Shown here piece after piece: positions 17,645-26,618 of a stretch of 64,000 nucleotides of DNA (position 1 is its first letter; the number at the start of each line of letters is the position of its first letter). A model generated the notes under the pieces. The model worked only from the letters and a program-made list of their open reading frames with translations, was not told the origin of the DNA and ran no database searches. Both the position numbers and the translations under genes were made by a program. This DNA is from Pseudomonas sp. P8_241 (lineage in GTDB: Bacteria; Pseudomonadota; Gammaproteobacteria; Pseudomonadales; Pseudomonadaceae), in assembly GCF_034008315.1 (NCBI RefSeq), contig NZ_CP125377.1:5768501-5832500 (forward strand), read 5' to 3'.

Positions 17645-17658
17645 ACTATCTGGTTAGT
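17645..17658. promoter_or_regulatory. Putative TetR operator in the quiC/MFS promoter region
   Basis: Read on the minus strand the site is ACTAAC-CA-GATAGT, matching the ideal palindrome ACTAAC-N2-GTTAGT in 11 of 12 arm positions. With flanks, 14 of 15 bases (TAACCAG-W-TAGTACA) are shared with the aroQ site at 13239-13252. Confidence 0.6.
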
Positions 17659-17819
17659 TTTGTGTGCGATTATCGAACAAAATGGCCGTAGGCGAATTGA
17701 CGGTTTTTCGTCTTCTGCCCAACATCGACTCCACATTGAGGCCATACCGGTCGCAGTGAACAACAACCAGTTCGATGCTTCAGAACACCACATAACAAAT
17801 TCAAAAACGGGTGGCACAC

Positions 17820-19157
17820 ATGATTCCTTCCCAAAGCTCACGCATGGCTCCGGCCATGAGCGTCACTGCCGGCGGTATCGGCGACAAAATCCGCGGCGCC
17901 ATGGCAGTCGGCAAAACCCGTTGGGGCATGCTGGCGCTGGTGTTTTTCGCCACCACCCTGAACTACATCGACCGCGCCGCCCTGGGCGTGATGCAGCCAA
18001 TCCTGGCCAAGGAAATGAGCTGGACGGCGATGGATTACGCCAACATCAACTTCTGGTTCCAGGTTGGGTACGCCATCGGTTTCGTGCTGCAAGGCCGCTT
18101 GATCGACCGAGTTGGCGTCAAGCGCGTGTTCTTCTGCGCGGTGCTGCTCTGGAGCCTGGCGACCGGTGCCCACGGCCTGGCCACTTCAGCGGTCGGCTTC
18201 ATGGTTTGCCGATTCATCCTCGGCCTGACCGAAGCAGCCAACTACCCGGCCTGTGTGAAAACCACACGCCTGTGGTTCCCGGCCGGCGAGCGCGCCGTAG
18301 CGACCGGTATCTTCAACGCCGGCACCAACGTCGGGGCGATGTTCACCCCAATGCTGCTGCCGCTGATCCTGCACGTCTGGGGCTGGCAAGCCGCGTTCCT
18401 GTGCATGTCGGCGCTGGGCGGGATCTGGTTGCTGTTCTGGGGCTTGAAGTACTTCAACCCGGAAGATCATCCGAGCGTGAAACAGTCTGAGCTGGACTAC
18501 ATCCAGAACGAAGTCGAACCGGAACAAACCCGCGTACCGTTCTCGAAAATCCTGCGCATGCGCGGCACCTGGGCCTTCGCCCTCGCCTACTCGATGACCG
18601 CACCGGTGTTCTGGTTCTACCTGTACTGGCTGCCGCCGTTCCTCAACCAGCAATACAACCTGGGCATCAATGTGACCCAGATGGGAATTCCGCTGATCAT
18701 CATCTACCTCACTGCCGACTTCGGTAGCGTTGGCGGCGGCATCCTCTCCTCGTTCCTGATCGGTCGCGGTGTCAACCCGATCAAGGCGCGACTGATGTCC
18801 ATGTTCCTGTTCGCCTGCTGCATCATCGGGGTGATCATGGCGGCCGGTTCCAGCAACCTGTGGGTCGCGGTGGCTGCCATCTCCCTGGCCATCGGCGCCC
18901 ACCAGGCCTGGACCGCAAACATCTGGAGCCTGGTGATGGACTACACGCCCAAGCACATGATGAGTACGGTGTTCGGCTTCGGTGGCATGTGTGCGGCGAT
19001 TGGCGGAATGTTCATGACCCAGTTGGTCGGCCACATTCTGACCATCACCAACAACAACTACACCGTGCTGTTCACCATGATCCCGGCGATGTACTTCATT
19101 GCACTGATCTGGATGTACTTCATGGCTCCGCGCAAGATTCCGACCATCACCGACTGA
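17820..19157 (+). CDS. MFS transporter, ACS family, likely quinate/shikimate or related aromatic acid
   Basis: This 445-residue inner-membrane protein has twelve membrane segments and belongs to the anion:cation symporter branch (NYIDRAALGV in segment 1; GRLIDRVGVKRV between segments 2 and 3). It is divergent from quiC with a shared putative operator, so uptake of quinate, shikimate or dehydroshikimate is the natural inference. The ATG at 17820 is preferred over a GTG three codons upstream, though both are possible. Confidence 0.88.
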   Translation: MIPSQSSRMAPAMSVTAGGIGDKIRGAMAVGKTRWGMLALVFFATTLNYIDRAALGVMQPILAKEMSWTAMDYANINFWFQVGYAIGFVLQGRLIDRVGVKRVFFCAVLLWSLATGAHGLATSAVGFMVCRFILGLTEAANYPACVKTTRLWFPAGERAVATGIFNAGTNVGAMFTPMLLPLILHVWGWQAAFLCMSALGGIWLLFWGLKYFNPEDHPSVKQSELDYIQNEVEPEQTRVPFSKILRMRGTWAFALAYSMTAPVFWFYLYWLPPFLNQQYNLGINVTQMGIPLIIIYLTADFGSVGGGILSSFLIGRGVNPIKARLMSMFLFACCIIGVIMAAGSSNLWVAVAAISLAIGAHQAWTANIWSLVMDYTPKHMMSTVFGFGGMCAAIGGMFMTQLVGHILTITNNNYTVLFTMIPAMYFIALIWMYFMAPRKIPTITD

Positions 19158-19175
19158 CGTTCGGCGCATTACCCC

Positions 19176-19277
19176 CTGTAGGAGCGAGCATGCTCGCGAA
19201 AAACCTGAGCGCGATGCGGGTATCCAGACAACCCGCGTCATCGTTAACGAACATCGCGAGCAGGCTCGCTCCTACAG
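19176..19277. repeat. REPIN, GTAGGAGCGAGC family
   Basis: Inverted cores CTGTAGGAGCGAGCATGCTC and GAGCAGGCTCGCTCCTACAG flank a variable centre, between the convergent MFS and DMT genes. Confidence 0.9.
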
Positions 19278-19296
19278 GTCGTTTCTCTTTGGGCTT

Positions 19297-20181
19297 TTAC
19301 CGGCGGCTTTGCTGCCACGCCGCCGCCAACCCACTGCAGCAGATCACGGCAATACCGATCACGGTGGTCAAGGTCGGCGTGTGGGAAAACAGCAGCCAGC
19401 CCAGCAGACCGGCAAAAATGATCTGGCAATAGCTGAATGGTGCCAGCAACGCCGGTGCCGCGAGGCGGAAAGCCTGGGTCAGAAACAGGTGCGCCGTCAT
19501 CCCGCAAGCTCCCAGCGCCAGCATCATCGCGCCATGCACCAGGTTTGGTGTCTGCCAGAAGAACGGCACCAGCGCACTCATCACCAGCGTGTTGCACAAG
19601 CCGGCGAAGAAGTTACTGGTGGTCGGGCTGTCGATCTTGCTGAGCTTGCGCGTCAGCAGTTGATAGAAGCAGAAAAACAGCGCCGAACAGAATGGAAGCA
19701 ATACCGCCGGGGTAAACAGATCCCCACCGGGATGAACAATGATCAGCACCCCGATAAACCCGAAAATCACCGCCAGCCATTGTCCTCGCGTCACCCGCTC
19801 GCCCAGCAGCGGCACCGACAGCGCAGTGACCAGCACTGGAGCCAGGAAGTTGACTGAGGTCGCCTCAGCCAGCGGGATGTACATCAGCCCCGTGGTAAAA
19901 AACAGGCTGGTACCCAACAGGCACAGCGCCCGGGCCAGCTGAAGCAGTGGCCGCTTGGTTCGCAGTACTCGCAGCCCGGATTGCGGCAGGAAAATCCCGG
20001 CCATCAGCAAGGTATGCACCACATAGCGCGCCCAGACCACCATGACAATCGGGTAGAAACCGGACAGGTATTTGGAAAAAGCGTCGTGGCTGGAAAACAG
20101 GAAGGTGGCTACAACGATCAGCAAGATCCCTTTAAAGGGATGGTTGACGCCGGAAAGCGGGGTGCTGGTAGGCGACGTCAA
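19297..20181 (-). CDS. DMT/EamA-family transporter
   Basis: This 294-residue inner-membrane protein has ten hydrophobic segments in two EamA repeats (about 16-145 and 160-290; the SVPLLGERVTRGQW loop is typical). Such proteins usually export amino acids or other metabolites. The start is a TTG preceded by AAAAAGGA; no other start fits the first membrane helix. The gene lies 125 bp downstream of the IclR gene on the same strand, which may control it. The substrate is unknown. Confidence 0.85.
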   Translation of the reverse strand: MTSPTSTPLSGVNHPFKGILLIVVATFLFSSHDAFSKYLSGFYPIVMVVWARYVVHTLLMAGIFLPQSGLRVLRTKRPLLQLARALCLLGTSLFFTTGLMYIPLAEATSVNFLAPVLVTALSVPLLGERVTRGQWLAVIFGFIGVLIIVHPGGDLFTPAVLLPFCSALFFCFYQLLTRKLSKIDSPTTSNFFAGLCNTLVMSALVPFFWQTPNLVHGAMMLALGACGMTAHLFLTQAFRLAAPALLAPFSYCQIIFAGLLGWLLFSHTPTLTTVIGIAVICCSGLAAAWQQSRR

Positions 20182-20305
20182 AGCGAAGTCCTTTTTAGGT
20201 TGAGGCGCGATTCGATTAATTTAGAACTTGGTTCCACTTTTTCACACAGAGAAAGCGAAAAAAAGGGCGAATACCGCACACTTCAGAATGACAACTCCAA
20301 GGCGC

Positions 20306-21082
20306 TCAAGTGAACAACTCCGACGCCTGACTCGCCGCCGACAATTCCTCAGTGTATTTCAACAACGTGGGCGCCAACTCATGTAATAGCGCGCCCGGTA
20401 ATCGTGCGCTCGGACCGGCAATGCTGAGCACGCCGATCACTCGCCCCTCCCGTGGATGGCGTATCACCGCCGCAATCGCCGAAGTGCCCACTGCAGAACT
20501 TTCTTCGACCCAGGCATAGCCCTGCTCCCGGGCCAGACGCAAGCGCTCCAGCAGTTCAATGTTGGAACGTGGTGCATTCGGTCCAATATCGTGAGGCAAC
20601 TCTTGCGCCTGCTGCTCCACTCGCGACAACGCCTCGGCATCACTCATGCTGGCCAGCCAGGCGTGCCCGGAAGCGGTGTAGAACAATGGCGCGTCGCGTC
20701 CCATGTCGGGGTCGTATCGCAGGCCCGAACGGGCGCCCTGGGATTTGGCGATCCACACTTGTCGTTCGCCCTGGACAACGCCCAACCGCACCAGCTCACC
20801 GGTTTCCCGGGCCAAACGATCGAGCACTGGCTGAACGATATCCGCACCACTGACCGACAAGTAACGAAACCCCATGGCGACCAGTCTGGTGGACAGGTGA
20901 TAGCGCAGGTTTTCCGGATTTTGTCGCACATAGCCCAAACGGATCAGCTCGGCCAACAAACGATGGGTCGCGCTTTTGGGGATGTCCAGTTGTTCGGCCA
21001 ACGTCTGCATCGGCAAACCCTGAGGTTCACCGGTCAAACTTTCCAAAACGCTGAAGACACGTTCGATCTGACTGCCTGCCAT
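20306..21082 (-). CDS. IclR-family transcriptional regulator
   Basis: This 258-residue protein has an N-terminal winged helix (about 1-65; LPMQTLAEQLDIPKSATHRLLAELIRLGYV) and a C-terminal GAF-like effector domain. IclR proteins often control uptake or breakdown of aromatic and other organic acids. It is upstream of, and on the same strand as, a DMT transporter gene, and divergent from the zinc-peptidase gene. The sequence TGGAACCA occurs upstream of both IclR (21142-21149) and, inverted, the DMT gene (20229-20236). The ligand is unknown. The ATG at 21082 was chosen by length. Confidence 0.9.
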   Translation of the reverse strand: MAGSQIERVFSVLESLTGEPQGLPMQTLAEQLDIPKSATHRLLAELIRLGYVRQNPENLRYHLSTRLVAMGFRYLSVSGADIVQPVLDRLARETGELVRLGVVQGERQVWIAKSQGARSGLRYDPDMGRDAPLFYTASGHAWLASMSDAEALSRVEQQAQELPHDIGPNAPRSNIELLERLRLAREQGYAWVEESSAVGTSAIAAVIRHPREGRVIGVLSIAGPSARLPGALLHELAPTLLKYTEELSAASQASELFT

Positions 21083-21237
21083 GGGACGTTCCAAAGAAAA
21101 ATTTTGTTGATTCTAGAAGATAAGGCGATTGAAGCGAAATCTGGAACCACAAGTACAAAAAGCAGTCTGACGACCGGACTGGCGCGGGTCCCACTCAACA
21201 GCAACACTCATCGCACGGACAACCAGAGGATTCCCAC

Positions 21238-22131
21238 ATGCTATGGAAAAAAGGCCGACGCAGCGACAACGTGGTCGACGCCCGTGGCGATAATGTCGGC
21301 GGTGGCGGTGGCGGCATGCGCTTTGGTGGTGGCAAGGGCCTGAGCCTGACGGCGATCCTCCTGATTGTCGGCATTGGCTGGATCACCGGCCAGGATCCGT
21401 TGCAAATCCTCGGGCAGTTGACCGGGCAAATGGGCCAGCAATCGGCACCGGCCACCAACCAGAGTCGTCAGGCGCCACCGGCCAATGACCAGGGGGCTGA
21501 GTTTGTGCGCTCGATCCTCGGCGATACCGAAGACACCTGGGGTCAGATCTTTCAGCAGGCCGGTCGTCAATATAAGGACCCGACTCTGGTGTTGTTCAGC
21601 AACCGCGTCAATTCAGCCTGTGGTCTGGCCACCTCCGCTACCGGTCCGTTTTACTGCCCCGCTGACCAAAAGGTCTACCTGGACATGGCGTTCTTCCAGG
21701 AAATGTCCCAACGGTTTTCTGCCGCTGGCGACTTCGCCCAGGCCTACGTGATCGCTCACGAGGTCGGACACCATGTGCAGACCTTGCTGGGCGTCTCCGC
21801 GAAAATTCAGACCGCGCGCCAACAGGGTCGGCAGATGGAAGGCGACGGTGGTCTGTTGGTACGCCAGGAACTGCAAGCCGATTGCCTCGCCGGGGTCTGG
21901 GCCAACAATGCGCAGAAGCGTCTGAACTGGCTGGAACCGGGCGATATCGAAGAAGCACTGAATGCAGCGAACGCCATCGGCGACGATCGGTTGCAGCAAC
22001 AAGGGCAGGGCCGTGTGGTGCCGGACTCGTTTACCCACGGTACGTCAGCGCAACGGGTGCGCTGGTTCAAAACCGGTTTCGCCCAGGGCCAGGTTGGCCA
22101 GTGCGATACCTTTGCGGCGAAAAATCTGTAA
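21238..22131 (+). CDS. Neutral zinc metallopeptidase, YpfJ/KPN_02809 family
   Basis: This 297-residue protein has a glycine-rich N-terminus, one membrane helix (about 37-54) and a soluble domain with the zinc motif HEVGH at 174-178. A second glutamate-containing segment (RQELQADCLAG) provides a candidate third ligand. Members are membrane-anchored with the catalytic domain presumably in the periplasm; their substrates are unknown. AGAGGA precedes the ATG. The stop codon is followed immediately by the ATG of the next gene, so the two form an operon. Confidence 0.9.
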   Translation: MLWKKGRRSDNVVDARGDNVGGGGGGMRFGGGKGLSLTAILLIVGIGWITGQDPLQILGQLTGQMGQQSAPATNQSRQAPPANDQGAEFVRSILGDTEDTWGQIFQQAGRQYKDPTLVLFSNRVNSACGLATSATGPFYCPADQKVYLDMAFFQEMSQRFSAAGDFAQAYVIAHEVGHHVQTLLGVSAKIQTARQQGRQMEGDGGLLVRQELQADCLAGVWANNAQKRLNWLEPGDIEEALNAANAIGDDRLQQQGQGRVVPDSFTHGTSAQRVRWFKTGFAQGQVGQCDTFAAKNL

Positions 22132-23091
22132 ATGAAGAAGTGGTTGTTGGTTGTTCTGTTCACATGCGCAACGTCCCAGGCCGCCGAACGGGCGGTCAAC
22201 GAGATCAGTCCCGGACGCCTGCTGTTGAAATCAGGCGAAATTGCAGTGGGCATCAGCCCCGCCCCGGCAAAACTCGAACGGGTATTGATCATCCTCCACG
22301 GTCGCCTGCGCAATGCGCAAACCTATCTGCAAAGTGGTGAACGGGCGGCCGAACTGGCCGGGCAAAGCGCGACGACCCTGGTGATCGCCCCGCAATTTCT
22401 CAACGACACCGACGTCGCGCTGCATCCGGTAGCGGACACCGTTTTACGCTGGCAGGGCGACGAATGGATGGCGGGTGGGGAATCTACCGCACCGTTTCGC
22501 CTGAGTTCTTACCAGGCGCTGGACGATATCATCGCCCGCCTGGGTGACCGACAGCAGTTTCCCGAGGTGAAACAGATTGTCATTGCCGGACATTCCGGCG
22601 GCGCGCAGGTTGTTCAGCGCTACGCATTGCTCGGTCACGATCAGTCAGCCCTTGAAGCCTCCGGTGTGCAGGTGCGTTATGTGATTGCCAACCCTTCGTC
22701 TTACGCCTATTTCGACGAGCGTCGGCCGGTGGCGTTCAACCATGCAGGCTGTCCGGATTTCAATCGCTGGAAATATGGACTGGCTGATTTACCCGCTTAC
22801 GCCGAAGGACAAACACCCGCACAGTTGCAGGAAAAGTACCTCAAGCGAGACATCGTTTACCTGTTGGGCCAGCAGGACACCAACCCGAATCATCCACAGC
22901 TGGACACGCGTTGCGAGGCCAAGGCTCAAGGTCCCTCTCGGTTGGCGCGGGGGCGTTTTTACTTTAGTTATCTGAAGCGGCTGCAACCCGAAGGGCTGAA
23001 TCAGCAATTGATCGAAGTACCCGGCGTCGGGCATGACGGGGATGGGATGTTTACATCGCCGCAGGGCCAGAAGGCGCTGTTTGGGCAGTAG
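22132..23091 (+). CDS. Secreted alpha/beta-hydrolase
   Basis: This 319-residue protein has a signal peptide (about 1-18, ATSQA) and an alpha/beta-hydrolase domain with the nucleophile elbow GHSGG at 153-157 (Ser155). HGRLRNAQTY near residue 56 would form the oxyanion hole, and a late GVGHDGDG provides the catalytic His. It resembles esterase/feruloyl-esterase-like periplasmic hydrolases; the substrate is unknown. Its ATG directly follows the stop of the metallopeptidase gene, so translation is probably coupled. Confidence 0.85.
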   Translation: MKKWLLVVLFTCATSQAAERAVNEISPGRLLLKSGEIAVGISPAPAKLERVLIILHGRLRNAQTYLQSGERAAELAGQSATTLVIAPQFLNDTDVALHPVADTVLRWQGDEWMAGGESTAPFRLSSYQALDDIIARLGDRQQFPEVKQIVIAGHSGGAQVVQRYALLGHDQSALEASGVQVRYVIANPSSYAYFDERRPVAFNHAGCPDFNRWKYGLADLPAYAEGQTPAQLQEKYLKRDIVYLLGQQDTNPNHPQLDTRCEAKAQGPSRLARGRFYFSYLKRLQPEGLNQQLIEVPGVGHDGDGMFTSPQGQKALFGQ

Positions 23092-23112
23092 GGAATGCAG
23101 TGGCTGATATGA

Positions 23113-23183
23113 CGCCATCGCGAGCAGGCTCGCTCCCACACTGGAAGGCGATCATCTGTAGGGCGAGCCTGCTCGCGATGGCG
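23113..23183. repeat. REPIN, CGCCATCGCGAGC family
   Basis: Inverted cores CGCCATCGCGAGCAGGCTCG and CGAGCCTGCTCGCGATGGCG, separated by a short centre, lie between convergent genes. Confidence 0.9.
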
Positions 23184-23204
23184 ATCAAGCAGAGAACAAC
23201 GCCC

Positions 23205-23798
23205 TCATGCGCAAAGCATTTGGCGTAACTCAATACAATCGGCTGCATGCCAATCGGTCAATTCCGGCCACGGATTATCCGGCAGATTGACCAGCACCGT
23301 CCGCGCTCCCGCTGCCCGACCGCAATCCAGGTCAAACCGGTAGTCACCCACCATTACCAATTCGCTGGCCGGCACGTTCCACGCTTGCGCCAGCTTCAGC
23401 AATCCGCCGGGATGCGGCTTCGGTGGTGCTTCATCGCGACCCAGAACATCTTCCACCGCAAAGCAGTCGGCCAGGCCGATAGCTTCCAGCGTGACGTGCG
23501 CCAGCTCGCGGGCATTGCGCGTGAGGATGCCCAGGCGATAACCGCGACCGGCCAGTTCACGCACCAGTTCCACGGCACCCGGCGCGGGTTTCGATCCCAG
23601 CGCCAGGTCTCGTTCGTGCTCCAGCAGCCAGGCGTGTTTGGCTGCCGCTTCATCGGCCGGCAACGCGGCGAGATGGGTCAGGATGTCGTCCTCGGCAGGA
23701 ATCGACAACGCCACGCGAATCGCGGCGAAGTCGTGCACGGCGACGGTCAAGGTGCCGTCCATATCAAACACCCAATGACGCACGTCGACCAGACTCAT
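23205..23798 (-). CDS. HAD-superfamily hydrolase (phosphoglycolate-phosphatase-like)
   Basis: This 197-residue cytosolic phosphatase has HAD motif I FDMDGT (catalytic Asp12 and Asp14), motif II LTRN, motif III Lys in KPHPGG and motif IV GDYRFD. The cap domain is small and helical (subfamily IA). The substrate is not evident; Gph-like sugar phosphates are typical. The ATG at 23798 overlaps the stop of tesB (ATGA), so the two genes are translationally coupled; an in-frame TTG two codons earlier is less likely. Confidence 0.87.
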   Translation of the reverse strand: MSLVDVRHWVFDMDGTLTVAVHDFAAIRVALSIPAEDDILTHLAALPADEAAAKHAWLLEHERDLALGSKPAPGAVELVRELAGRGYRLGILTRNARELAHVTLEAIGLADCFAVEDVLGRDEAPPKPHPGGLLKLAQAWNVPASELVMVGDYRFDLDCGRAAGARTVLVNLPDNPWPELTDWHAADCIELRQMLCA

Positions 23799-24664
23799 GC
23801 CCAATCCTTGCGATGACGAATCAACCCTTCCTGGGTCACCGACGCCACCAGTTGTCCGGCACGGTTAAACACGCTGCCACGGTTGAACCCGCGTGAGTTG
23901 CCGGCCCACGGGCTGTCCATCGCGTAAAGCAACCAGTCGTCCGCGCGCAAATCCTGGTGGAACCACAACGCGTGGTCGAGGCTGGCGACCTGCATGTCCT
24001 TGTGCCAGACCGTTTTGCCGTGGGGTTGCATCGAGGTCACCAGCAGGCCGAAGTCCGAGGCGTAGGCCAGCAGATATTTATGCAGCGCCGCGGAGTCGGC
24101 CAAGGCGCCATCGGCGCGAAACCAGACGTACTTGACCGGATCGCACGGCAGCGGGTTGTAGGGATCTTTTTCGGTCACCGGGCGGAATTCGATCGGCTTG
24201 GGGCACAACAGTTTTTCGCGCATTTTCTCGGGGATCAGGTGTGCGCGCTGCTGAGTGATCTCCAGCTCCGACGGCAGGTTTTCCGGACCGACCACTTGCG
24301 GCATTTCGGTCTGGTGCCGGAAGCCTTCTTCGTCGTATTGAAACGACGCACTGCACGTGAAGATCGGGTGGCCTTTCTGGATTGCCGTCACCCGACGCGT
24401 GCTGAAACTGCCGCCATCACGCACCCGGTCAACCTGATACACCACCGGCAAACCGGCATCGCCCGGACGCAGGAAATAGCCGTGCATCGAATGCACATGG
24501 CGCGCCTCTTCAACCGTCTGACTGGCTGCCGATAGCGACTGGCCGAGCACCTGACCGCCGAACAACTGGCGAAAGCCCAGGTCCTGGCTGCGGCCACGGA
24601 ACAGGTTTTCTTCGATCGGTTCCAGGGTCAACAGGTCGACCAGATCTTCCAACACTTGGCTCAT
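23795..24664 (-). CDS. tesB: Acyl-CoA thioesterase II
   Basis: This 289-residue double-hotdog enzyme hydrolyses medium- and long-chain acyl-CoA to free acid and CoA. The catalytic set reads Asp204 (ASDFG), Ser228 (where E. coli has Thr228) and Gln278 (TQEGLIR), at the same numbers as in E. coli TesB. The length fits. It is the first gene of a two-gene operon with the HAD phosphatase. Confidence 0.94.
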   Translation of the reverse strand: MSQVLEDLVDLLTLEPIEENLFRGRSQDLGFRQLFGGQVLGQSLSAASQTVEEARHVHSMHGYFLRPGDAGLPVVYQVDRVRDGGSFSTRRVTAIQKGHPIFTCSASFQYDEEGFRHQTEMPQVVGPENLPSELEITQQRAHLIPEKMREKLLCPKPIEFRPVTEKDPYNPLPCDPVKYVWFRADGALADSAALHKYLLAYASDFGLLVTSMQPHGKTVWHKDMQVASLDHALWFHQDLRADDWLLYAMDSPWAGNSRGFNRGSVFNRAGQLVASVTQEGLIRHRKDWA

Positions 24665-24767
24665 TCAGACTCTCCTCACATACAACATTACCGCGCAGTC
24701 TTGACTGCGACAGTCAATTCAATTTCCGGACTGGGCCTATGGGGTCATTGTAAACATCCAAGCAGGC

Positions 24768-25337
24768 TTATCCATGCAAGGTTTGCAGCCATTGCTCACG
24801 GTTGATGCGATACAGCACATGGTGACGCAAGGGATGATCGACGGCGAGCTTGGGGTGGTTGAAATCGTCGGCCGGATCATGCTGCATACCGATTGCCTGC
24901 ATGACTTTCTGTGATGGCAGATTGTTGTCAGCGGTGAACGAGACGATTTCATTGACCGAAAGGCGATCAAACCCGCACCGCAGAGCGGTCCACGCCGCTT
25001 CACTGGCGTAGCCCAGCCCCCAATGTTCACGAGCCAGGCGCCAGCCGATTTCAATGGCCGGGGTAAACGGCGCGTCGAAGCCGACGACGCCAAGCCCGGT
25101 GAAACCGATGAACTGGCCTGTGTCCTTGCGTTCAAGCGCCCACAGCCCGAAACCATGCTCGGCAAAATGTCCCCGGATTCGCCCGATCAATGAAGCACTT
25201 TCCAATCGACTCAAGGGGGCTGGAAAGTAGCGCATCACCTGCGAGTCGGCACACATTGCCGCAAATTCCGGCAAGTCCTCGTCGCGCCACTGACGTAACA
25301 ACAATCGCGCACTCTCAAGTTCCAGTATCGGCTCCAT
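24768..25337 (-). CDS. GNAT-family N-acetyltransferase (RimJ/RimL-like)
   Basis: This 189-residue protein has the N-terminal LESARLLLRQWRDEDL typical of RimJ/RimL-type acetyltransferases, GLGYASEAAWTAL as part of the acetyl-CoA-binding motif A, and VNEIVSFTADNNLPSQKVMQAIGM at the end of the domain. The acceptor is unknown; ribosomal proteins, small amines and antibiotics are all known for the family. The ATG at 25337 was preferred to one eight codons upstream. Confidence 0.85.
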   Translation of the reverse strand: MEPILELESARLLLRQWRDEDLPEFAAMCADSQVMRYFPAPLSRLESASLIGRIRGHFAEHGFGLWALERKDTGQFIGFTGLGVVGFDAPFTPAIEIGWRLAREHWGLGYASEAAWTALRCGFDRLSVNEIVSFTADNNLPSQKVMQAIGMQHDPADDFNHPKLAVDHPLRHHVLYRINREQWLQTLHG

Positions 25338-25416
25338 TGTTCCCCCGCCCTCCGTTTGCATGCTGCAAGTCTACAACGCTGGTAGGATCCTTCTCTCATT
25401 CCTATCCGAAATGACC

Positions 25417-26337
25417 ATGTCACTGCCACTGATTTATCACGAAGACTACAGTCCCGAGTTCCCGGCGGAGCACCGCTTCCCCATGGACAAGTTTCGCCTG
25501 CTGCGCGATCACTTGATTGACAGTGGTCTGACCCGCGATGTTGATTTGCTGCGACCTGAGTTGTGCCCGGCAGAGATTCTCGCCCTCGCCCATGACCCTT
25601 CGTATATCGAACGCTACATGAGTGGCGATTTGTCCCGCGAAGATCAGCGCCGCCTCGGCCTGCCGTGGAGCGAAGCACTGGCGCGGCGAACCGTTAGGGC
25701 AGTCGGCGGTTCGATACTGGCGGCCGAACAAGCGCTGGAACACGGCTTGGCCTGTCATCTGGCGGGCGGCACCCACCATGCTCATTACGACTACCCGGCC
25801 GGGTTCTGCATCTTCAATGACCTGGCGGTGATCAGTCATTACCTGCTGCAAAGCGGTCGGGTCAATCGGGTGCTGATCTTCGATTGCGATGTGCATCAAG
25901 GCGACGGAACTGCACGGATTCTGCACAACACTCCCGAAGCGGTGACCGTTTCCCTGCACTGTGAGAAAAATTTTCCGGCACGCAAAGCCGAAAGTGACTG
26001 GGACATTCCGCTGCCCAATGGCATGGGTGATACGGATTACCTGAGGGTGGTGGATGACGCACTCAATTACTTGCTGCCCCTCTATCAACCAGACCTTGTG
26101 CTGTACGACGCCGGGGTCGATGTGCACAAAGACGACGCCCTGGGTTATCTGAAGCTGACAGACGAAGGCGTTGGCGCCCGCGATGAAAGCGTCATGCGCC
26201 ATTGCCTGGGCCGGGATATCCCGGTGGTCGGGGTGATCGGCGGCGGCTACAGCAAGGACCGCCATGCGCTGGCCCGTCGTCACGGCATCCTCCATCACAG
26301 CGCGCAGCGCGTCTGGGCGTCATCAGGTTGTCACTGA
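25417..26337 (+). CDS. Histone-deacetylase-family amidohydrolase
   Basis: This 306-residue protein belongs to the class II-like bacterial deacetylase family (acetoin-utilisation or acetylpolyamine-type hydrolases). The charge-relay pair His120-His121 (GGTHHAHYD), the zinc ligands Asp158 and His160 (DCDVHQGDGTA) and Asp235 (DAGVDVHKDD), and a late GGGY are all present, so it should be active. Candidate substrates are acetylated polyamines or small acetylated molecules. The start is uncertain: ATG codons at 25411 and 25417 are both possible and neither has a strong ribosome-binding site. Confidence 0.88.
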   Translation: MSLPLIYHEDYSPEFPAEHRFPMDKFRLLRDHLIDSGLTRDVDLLRPELCPAEILALAHDPSYIERYMSGDLSREDQRRLGLPWSEALARRTVRAVGGSILAAEQALEHGLACHLAGGTHHAHYDYPAGFCIFNDLAVISHYLLQSGRVNRVLIFDCDVHQGDGTARILHNTPEAVTVSLHCEKNFPARKAESDWDIPLPNGMGDTDYLRVVDDALNYLLPLYQPDLVLYDAGVDVHKDDALGYLKLTDEGVGARDESVMRHCLGRDIPVVGVIGGGYSKDRHALARRHGILHHSAQRVWASSGCH

Positions 26338-26375
26338 CGTGTGGATGCTTTACCCACAATGCCTGTGGAACTGCC

Positions 26376-26384
26376 TGTGGATAA
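26376..26384 (-). other. Perfect DnaA-box 9-mer (TTATCCACA)
   Basis: This 9-mer matches the high-affinity DnaA box. A one-mismatch copy (TTACCCACA) lies at 26350-26358. Two further perfect copies are inside the next gene at 27016-27024 and 27455-27463. Confidence 0.5.
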
Positions 26385-26474
26385 CCTGAGTGAAAGCGCC
26401 TACAGCCCTTGCTACTTACAGACTACAGAGAATTGGTTATTTTTTAACCAGCATTAAAAACACCGCTCCCCCCC

Positions 26475-26566
26475 CTGTAGGAGCAAGCTTGCTCGCGATG
26501 GCGCAGGCACATTCAACGCATAACCTACTGACAGACCGCTATCGCGAGCACGCTCGCTCCTACAGG
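26475..26566. repeat. REPIN, GTAGGAGC family
   Basis: Inverted cores CTGTAGGAGCAAGCTTGCTC and GAGCACGCTCGCTCCTACAG flank a variable centre, upstream of the flavoprotein gene. Confidence 0.9.
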
Positions 26567-26618
26567 GGATCGGGCTGGTAGAATGCGCGGCTTATCCAGC
26601 CAAACCGCAGCGCACTCC

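Larger units (their letters stand above)
17436..17819. other. Divergent quiC / MFS promoter region
   Basis: No gene is seen in these 384 bases. They hold a long REP hairpin (17488-17581) nearer quiC and a 14-bp putative operator (17645-17658) nearer the MFS gene. Confidence 0.7.
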
